Part shown: positions 57,724-64,000 of the stretch, one piece after another
How the letters are laid out: each line of letters begins with the position of its first letter
How positions within the stretch are numbered: position 1 is the stretch's first letter
DNA from: Hygrophila difformis
Taxonomy: Eukaryota; Streptophyta; Magnoliopsida; Lamiales; Acanthaceae
Assembly: GCA_030278955.1 (NCBI GenBank)
Contig: JAOANR010000003.1
Span: 36,102,054-36,166,053, forward strand
Direction of reading: 5' to 3'
DNA length: 64,000 bases
Position numbers and translations under genes: made by a program
Notes under the pieces: model-generated
What the model was told of the DNA's origin: nothing
Database searches by the model: none
What the model saw: the letters and a program-made list of their open reading frames with translations, nothing else

Positions 57724-59341
57724 ATATAATCGTCCCCCTATTCTCTGACTGCGCCGCACCCTCATCACGTTCCGTATCCATCGTAATCCCTTTTCCTGCA
57801 ATTAGGCTAACATAGTCCTGCGAAACACTCACAACTTCTGTCATTACCTCTTCACTTGTCCTTGTATTAAAAGACTCATCTACCAGCCCATTATTCCCCA
57901 TTCACTAAACCCTATCCGCCCATAATTAGTTTTGTCTATGGATTCCCAATTCCCCCAGCCCATCCGTCACTAGAAGTCTCAAAATAATTACCCAGCTCCT
58001 TCAGTTGGCCCCTCAAACCGCCTACCTCACCACTCCCAATAAGTTGGGAGTCACGACCGACCGGCTCATTTATGACTGCTGCAGCCGTTATAGCCATTGG
58101 AGCACTTTGCGGTTCCCCACAAACATCCTCTTTTGGTTGTTCACCTTCTCTAGAATCATTAGTCCTGGATCCCTTAAACTCCAGTTGTTCCGACGATCTT
58201 GTTTCCGGTACCGGCGTGTTTCCGTCCACCTCCTCCATCCATCATCCTGCCTTCCCCTGCATCCATCGACTCCACTATTGGCTCACAGAAATTAGCAATT
58301 ATCCAGATCGTCGACACACAATCACCGGTCTGAATCTCCACTTTTGTTGGGACACTGCCGACCTCAAACAATGCCACCAAGAGTCTAGCACCATCCAACC
58401 TCTTATGATGCTTTGTTTCACTATCAATGCTAATCACCTTTCCCCACCCATGGATCACTCGGTGAAATTTTTCTTCACCCCAAGCATGGTAAGGAATGCT
58501 GAAATTCGTATATCCAGACAAGCTGTTTTGTCACAATAGAAGTCCCATCTTCTTTTCCAAGAGATTAACTTATAATCCCTTCGGTCGGAGAGAAATTTAT
58601 CCTTCATGGTGATATTGCTGAACACCGTCAATACTACACGACCCCCCCCCCCCCCCAGACAACTTCTCCGCAATCCTTATACTCCCCCAATATCCATTCC
58701 TGAAATTCAATTAAGGTTCCTAGGTTTCGCAATTCTACCACCGCCGCTCTTTGAAGCCAATCTTGCTCACTTTTCTCCACGACCATCTTTATCGGCTCAA
58801 AACCCTTACCTCTCACACCAATATTTTCCCACACCCTTTTCCCTTTAATCACTTTGGCATAGGATCTTTCGTCGCGCCATGCATCTTTTCTTATCACCTG
58901 CAGTTTCCCCTTGTAACCCCCACGACCATTATGCTGTCTTTCCCTCTATGAATATGTTACCGCTCTTGAACATTTTGTCTACATCGTTAAACCTCATGCT
59001 TGGAATGACCCGATTCACCCGCAGGGACTTTCCCATCCAAACCCTACCATTGATCTTCCTAATGACCCTTTCTGCTTCCTCTTTGAGCATGAAGCGGAAA
59101 AAACCAAACTTGTAACCTTTATTCGGCCATTTTCTGGCAGGAATAAACCACTCTCCGACTTTTGCCTCCTTTTCTATCATCTCATGTAAGCTCATGATGC
59201 CTGCCTCAGATGGTATGTTACCAACGAAACTTCAAAAATCTTTTTTCGAACTATTCTCCCACCGCCTGGTCGTCCTCCCCTATACAGTTTACTATACTGT
59301 ATCCTTCCATCTCCGGTAGCACCTGCCCTTCCTCCGGCCAT
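57724..59341 (-). pseudogene. LINE ORF1: RRM plus DUF4283-like domain, frameshifted
   Basis: Starts MAGGRAGATGDG at 59341, then shifts frame into FVGNIPSEAG…GYKFGFFRFM…WMGKSLRVN, an RRM with RNP2 and RNP1-like strands (about 59225-58990). Next come WRDERSYAKVIKG and WLQRAAVVEL (58897-58640), then WKRRWDFYCDK and the GIPYHAW-like IPYHAWGEEKFHRVIHGWGK (58521-58174), the DUF4283-type core. The C-terminal part (58238-57724) is low-complexity, with Glu/Ser-rich stretches. Four frame changes in all. Role in active relatives: RNA binding and RNP formation. A C-tract at about 58640-58656 may also be a sequencing weak spot. Confidence 0.7.
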
Positions 59342-59400
59342 CATTAATATGATAACTTTAAGACAAACTGTGTAGCTTCCAACCACATTATTATATATAA

Positions 59401-59691
59401 TAATTTTAATTTATAAAATTTTAAATTACGTTGAAATATAAAAAATTAATGTATCAAAAATATAAAATATTTTACCTTATTTCTAAATAATGAAAAATTT
59501 AAAATTTTAATAATTTTTTTATTTTTTATATAAATTTTAAAATTGGTTAAATATATTAAAATAGATATATTATGTATTTAATAAAAATATAGCAAGAGTG
59601 GTCTATCTGTAGATAATGAAAAATTATATAATTTGATATATCTTTTATTTATTTTTATTTTAAAATATAAAAAATATAATATTTTTAATAT
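59401..59691. other. Very AT-rich spacer left of the MITEs
   Basis: Long runs of A/T with no coding or repeat signal that I can name. Confidence 0.5.
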
Positions 59692-59693
59692 TA

Positions 59694-60291
59694 CTCCCTC
59701 CGTCCCATTATTTATGTCTCACATTCCTTTTTTGGTTGTCCGAACAATATTGTCACATTCCCATTTAGGAAATAATTAAATATTAATCACTAAACTGACG
59801 CCCATCACATCACATAAATAAATAAATACTCCATCCGTCCCGGTATACTTGTTCTGTTTAACTTTTTGGCACTGTTCATTGTTTAACTTTGACTTAATGT
59901 TATTACAAGTATATATTTGATAAAAAATAGTCGAGTTGAGTCTTGCTAGAATCATAAAATCATATAGTTTTAGAATATATACTTTATATAATTTTTTGTT
60001 GTATATATTTTGGGATATAAACGATTAAAAATGTGCATTGGATTGTGTGCAGAAATGAAACAAGATAAGTTAAGTGGGACGGAGGGAGTATCATTAATAA
60101 ATTCAACTCACAACTATCACATCACAGATATATAAATTAATTAAAAATTCAAAATCATTACCATCACATCACATAAATTCCTAATTACCCCCACTTTAAA
60201 CACTAATCTACCCCTACATCAAATACTAACTATCCCCACATAAAATACCGTGCTCAAAAGTTTTGGGATACTACAAGTGGGACGGAGGGAG
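59694..60291. mobile_element. Stowaway-type MITE (outer)
   Basis: Termini CTCCCTCCGTCCC and GGGACGGAGGGAG, flanked by TA (59692-59693 and 60292-60293). This is the Stowaway (Tc1/mariner) signature. About 336 bp once the nested MITE is removed. Confidence 0.9.
59829..60088. mobile_element. Stowaway-type MITE nested in the outer one
   Basis: Termini CTCCATCCGTCCC and GGGACGGAGGGAG with TA at 59827-59828 and 60089-60090. 260 bp. One TIR base differs from the outer copy. Confidence 0.9.
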
Positions 60292-60865
60292 TATTATTTA
60301 AAATTTTAGCTGACCAATGGGAATGAGACAAATATCTCCATCCCATTGACCAAGTAAAAAGAGACTATGAGGTTGCTTTCTCATTTTGGTCGACCTCATA
60401 TTTCCGATTTTATCTCTTTTTTTTTTCAATAATAACATGGGGGTTCGATCTCTTTGGATTATGGATAAAAGGTGGTCTAAGAGGCACAATGTTTTTGCAC
60501 AACCATTGCCGGCAGCGGCGGAATTACTATGACGTGCAGGATGGTCACCTGACGTCCCTCACTTTCCCGTTTTTCTTTCTTTTTTTTTTTTGGGAAAAAA
60601 ACTTCAATCTTGGGATTTTTTTACCTGATCCCAAAGAAATTTTTTTACATACGCATTGCTCGAATTCGAAACATTGCTTAAAGACTCGAATTCCAATCTA
60701 CTCAAGCTAACTCAACTGTTTTTTGTGGGATTTTTTAGCTATTGGTTTATATTCTTATTTTATACTGAACAATATCCTAAATTTTAAATGATAAAAAAAT
60801 TGTAGTTTGATTATCGTTGGAAAAAACTCTAACGGTCCCATAATTTTGTTCATTTTCTCAAACCA
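60292..60865. other. Spacer; no gene recognised
   Basis: AT-rich with a poly-T tract near 60590. Short open frames only. Confidence 0.4.
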
Positions 60866-61152
60866 TCCCATAAAAATGAATTAACTCAATCCATCCAGTA
60901 ACTATGTTAATTTTCGTCCAATCCATCTCCCCCACCACTAATGACGATTAATGGTGACGTGGCATCGGATGGTGCTGCCACATCAACCAGTTATGGCACT
61001 AATCCGCTGCCAAGTCAGCATTAATTGTCATTAAGCGCACTAAGTCAATGCCACATCAGTATTAATCATCATAGTGGTGCGTGGGGTGGATTGAGCTAAA
61101 ATTAGCATAGTTATCGAATGGATTGGATTAATTCATTTTTTATAGGGAAAAA
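60866..61152. mobile_element. Fold-back MITE-like element
   Basis: Inverted arms of about 65 bp: ATGAATTAACTCAATCCAT on the left, and on the right, complemented, ATGAATTAATCCAATCCAT. The core carries further short inverted CCACATCA/TGATGTGG-like motifs. No clear target duplication, so ends are approximate. Confidence 0.6.
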
Positions 61153-61275
61153 TCCACTTTTGGTCCCGTAGGAATTTCTCTTACCCACTTTTGGTCCCGT
61201 TAGATTCATTTTTTTTCCACTTTCGGTCCCACCGTTAGTTTTTGACCAAAATTTAACAGTTTGACCGTTAGTGGG
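61153..61275. repeat. Three imperfect copies of CCACTTTTGGTCCCGT
   Basis: Copies at about 61157, 61189 and 61217. Such arrays often form the outer end of long-TIR DNA transposons in plants. No matching inverted end is visible within the window. Confidence 0.5.
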
Positions 61276-62126
61276 GTAAAAGTATAATTTATAAAAAATT
61301 AAACCTTTTTAATAATTGCTAAATCACCCAAAACCCATTTTTAAATATAACCCACCCATAACTCATTACCCGCCCCGTTGGTCCCAAATAAAACAATCTA
61401 AAATCTGCCTACCAAATACAAATACTAAAACGTATCTAGAAACCTTGAGGCAAAATAAAAAGAATCGTTGCAAATACGCTGAAAGTGCCAAGCATTGGTT
61501 CATACCCCAAATCGCGATAAGAAGCCCCAAATCGCGATAAGAACAGATAACGAAGAACCAAACTCTGTGATTTACATACCCCCAAATCGCCATATCATCG
61601 GAGGAGGAGAAGCCCCAAATCAGAAGAACCCCAAATCGCATCTTCACTCCCAGAAGAATTTAAATCGCTTACTCACATAAACGCGAACCCCAGAAGACGA
61701 CGGTCCTGAAGAAATTTCAAGGTATGTTTTTGGTTTATGCATTGAAAACGCTGTTGTTGTCCTGTTGATTTGTTAGTATCCGTATGTTATTTTAGCTGGT
61801 GAAAAGTAATTCTATTCAATTTTGCAAAATTTTAATTATGAGCTGAAAAGCTATACTTTTCTCGAAATGAATGTATACTATGTAGCCTGTAGGGATTTTG
61901 TATTATGACTCCAAGGCGATTCCAATCAATTTGGAAGGAATTAGAATGTGAATTTGACTGACAGGCTGCTGAGTTTCCCAAATTATTTTATTGCTGTGTG
62001 GACTTATGGGCTGCACTGTGCTACCTTGGATAGACACAAATGATCTCATTGTTATTAGCTGTTGTGCTATTAGCTTCATTTTGTTGTATAACTAAGTTGT
62101 CTTTTTGATCGATTTTTTGAATGTAG
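61276..62126 (+). other. Upstream region of a zf-GRF-like gene; tandem CCCCAAATCGC motif
   Basis: CCCCAAATCGC recurs about four times at 61506-61640. A donor-like TTTCAAG|GTATGT follows at about 61722, which suggests a 5' UTR exon and intron leading to 62126. No protein recognised before 62127. Confidence 0.4.
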
Positions 62127-62331
62127 TTTGAATGAGGGCATGACTTATGGTGTTGTAGATGCTAATCCTGGTCGACGTTTTTATGGAAGTCAAGAGTGTC
62201 ATTGTAGTTTTTTTGCTCGGAAAGATGGAGAGAACTGCTGAAGGTGAAAGAGTATTATACCAGGTTTATTGCGTCGCAAGAATGAACTAGACCTATGTGA
62301 ACACAATGGAAGACGAGAAGTTGAGGGATGA
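62127..62331 (+). pseudogene. Decayed zf-GRF protein exon
   Basis: After TGTAG the frame reads GMTYGVVDANPGRRFYGSQEC, then CSFFARKDG, matching the plant zf-GRF pattern (NPGRRFYGC, CxFFxWxD). Two in-frame TGA codons follow, then IIPGLLRRKNELDL, as in intact small zf-GRF proteins. The first Cys pair is lost. The acceptor before it fits the donor at about 61722. Confidence 0.55.
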
Positions 62332-63766
62332 AGAATAGAAATTGAAGCTGAAGTCTGGTATGCAATGATGGTTGTGTATGTTGTGTGTGGCTGGATTGCA
62401 GTCATGAAGTAATATGAGAGTTGGGAGATATGGTTGGTAGGTAATGAGTGTTTGGTATGGGTTGATTCTAGATTTAAATGAATATGAATGTAGTAGTGAT
62501 TAGCGAGTAGAGGTATAGGTATTGGGATGGTGTAGATTTTATTCTAGTGAACAATGCATTCACTTGTATTGATGGTTTTGTCATTGATGAAATTAAAGTT
62601 AAATGCAATGTTCCAACCTTCTTGTTCAACTTATGTTTGTCGCTTGTGTATTCTGAAATTGTGTCCTGAAGTACATGGGAATATATACATATTTGAATGA
62701 CATTTTACCTCAATTTCTTGTCCATCTTCCAGGATACCTTATTAGAATCCCCCTACCCTAGCTTATTTTTTTTTCTACAAGTTTTGAGCACATGAGCTAT
62801 CAAATTAAAAGCTTTAATTCGACCATCAACTTGTTCATTCTGCAAGTTTCATACAAACTAAAGATGACACATGAATAAAAAAGATTCCACTGTTGAAAAT
62901 AGAAAAGATGAATGGGAAGACAACATTTTTTATTCATGGCAGGCTAGTTTTTATTTTCCCTGTCAAACTTTCAATGTTTTTGAATCCTACAAATGATGCA
63001 AATTGATTTTCTTGTAGCTCAAAATTTTGGGATTTAACATAATCCCAGTCCTCTCTGTCACTGCTTCTATTTTCATGCATATTTTTTTGCTTCAGCAACA
63101 TCTGCTTTGTCACCGGACATAAAAGCTAGCACAAAACATTCAAGAAGAATGCAACAAGTCTATTGTAGTCAACTAAGAAATAAAACAACCAAAGCCCAAT
63201 CCTACACCCAATGCAACAGTCTACTGCAGTCGCACTTCAATGCCCAAAGAAGAATAAACCAACCAATGCAACAAGTCTAGTTCACCACAACTAATGCCTA
63301 CTCCCATGCCCCAAAAGGTTCCATATGCTTTAAAAGATAAAACAACCATAAACCATAGACCTACAGATAAAATCTAAATTAACTACATTAACTCAATCTT
63401 ACATTAAAAGATAAGGCAACAGGAGCATAATTTACACAAAGCCACGAACCTACAAATAAAATCTAAATTTGCAACATACACTCAGTCATAATTTAAAAAA
63501 TCAGGCAGCAGATAACATTTGCAAACCTATAGTGACAGACAATAGAATATAAAGTACATCAGTCAATATGAGTTAGTGTTTTATATATATTCAAAATAAG
63601 CCAACATGACAGACAAACAAGGTAGTTTAGCCATACGGGATTGAAATTGAGTATCCCAAAGTGAAGCTAATAGTTAGTACTTCACATAGTGTATCCAAAA
63701 GTGAAGGGAACAATTAGTGCTTTGCATATACTTTCCAAAAGTAAAGCCATACACTGCATTACCAAA
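62332..63766. other. No gene recognised; imperfect repeats
   Basis: ATGCAACAAGTCTA-type repeats at 63140-63280 and three imperfect copies of a CCAAAAGTGAAG-containing unit at 63645-63745. Possible 3' UTR or intron sequence of the minus-strand gene at the right edge. Confidence 0.35.
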
Positions 63767-64000
63767 TTACTTGAGCACCGAATTCCCCTTTTTGCTTCCA
63801 TCGGTGCATGATGCCATTGCTGCACTCAAGTTCTTCATTGTTACATACTTTTTCCCTCCAATGTTAAGTGTTGGCATAGAACTAATCGTTTGGGGGGCAA
63901 ATGATGGCGTTGGTCTCACCTCAACTATAGAGTCACTTGGACTTATATTTGTTTGCCCAAACACAAATGCCATCGGTTGTGAAAACCCAAATAGACAGTC
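63767..64000 (-). CDS. C-terminal end of an unidentified minus-strand protein (continues beyond the window)
   Basis: Open from the window edge to a stop at 63767, 77 residues. It reads QTNISPSDSIVEVRPTP, then MPTLNIGGKKYVTMKNLSAA and ends KKGNSVLK. An in-frame ATG at 63973 need not be the start, since the frame stays open to 64000. Low-complexity Ser/Pro followed by a conserved-looking strand suggests the tail of a transposase or nuclear protein. A MULE transposase is possible given the repeat context, but I cannot confirm it. Confidence 0.45.
   Translation of the reverse strand, partial: DCLFGFSQPMAFVFGQTNISPSDSIVEVRPTPSFAPQTISSMPTLNIGGKKYVTMKNLSAAMASCTDGSKKGNSVLK

Larger units (their letters stand above)
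51873..59400 (-). mobile_element. Decayed LINE (L1 type, RRM-containing ORF1), interrupted by a solo LTR
   Basis: Minus-strand order: ORF1 (59341-57724), then after the solo LTR the endonuclease (55100-54199), RT (54180-52648) and a zf-RVT-like C-terminus (52633-51873). Many frameshifts and stops. An RRM-type ORF1 is typical of the BNR branch of plant L1 elements. The 3' end is lost in the gap. Confidence 0.8.

Overview
This window is plant nuclear DNA from a transposon-rich, probably heterochromatic region. The evidence is Ty3/gypsy chromoviruses with Met-tRNA primer sites, Stowaway MITEs, two Helitrons, a BNR/L1-type LINE and captured plant gene fragments. A flowering plant, probably a eudicot, fits. 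I cannot name the species. I found no convincing intact host gene, rRNA, tRNA or CRISPR array. 500 Ns at 51373-51872 are an assembly gap.

Layout. (1) 1-17224 is the 3' part of a Helitron (Helitron-1) with an RPA1-like gene at 1-2318 and a canonical 3' hairpin plus CTAG at 17195-17224. It is interrupted by a long-TIR, MULE-like element (2597-15000, 10-bp target duplication). That element is in turn interrupted by chromovirus A1 (3182-14353, target duplication GATTT). The middle of A1, 5140-10487, is inverted. (2) 17573-20924 is a truncated chromovirus, D, on the minus strand. (3) 20925-34959 is B1, a gag-only (TR-GAG-like) element. Its 3' LTR is split by chromovirus A2 (23708-33378, again GATTT). 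(4) 37084-42683 is a second Helitron (minus strand) that carries exons of a kinesin-7-like gene and other gene scraps. (5) 43349-43974 is an LTR fragment of family C, split by B2 (43975 into the gap), a second gag-only element. (6) 51873-59400 is a decayed LINE on the minus strand, split by a solo LTR of family C (55126-57723, ATATA duplication). (7) 59694-60291 holds two nested Stowaway MITEs, followed by a fold-back element and a decayed zf-GRF gene. The 3' end of an unidentified minus-strand gene lies at the right edge.

How the parts relate. Families A, B, C and D are related Tekay-like chromoviruses with LTRs of 2.5-2.8 kb. A1 and A2 encode protease, RT, RNase H, integrase and a chromodomain. 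B1 and B2 keep gag but have lost pol, while A2 keeps pol but has lost most of gag, so the two types could in principle complement each other.

Three conserved features stand out. First, A1, A2 and D carry a separate acidic, coiled-coil-like ORF between the primer site and gag, opening with MA(D/E)P. Second, every LTR family has a TATA box or weak TATA-like sequence in most copies, then a GGTAAG-type splice donor about 150 nt downstream, then a strong acceptor near the LTR 3' end. This looks like an intron carried inside the LTR. Third, 21-32 nt before that acceptor sits a stem-loop whose stem changes by compensatory pairs between families and whose base abuts a CTGAY branch-point-like sequence. 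Together these suggest a lineage using spliced leaders to express a pre-gag protein and gag-pol separately. That reading is inference. The motifs are visible directly.
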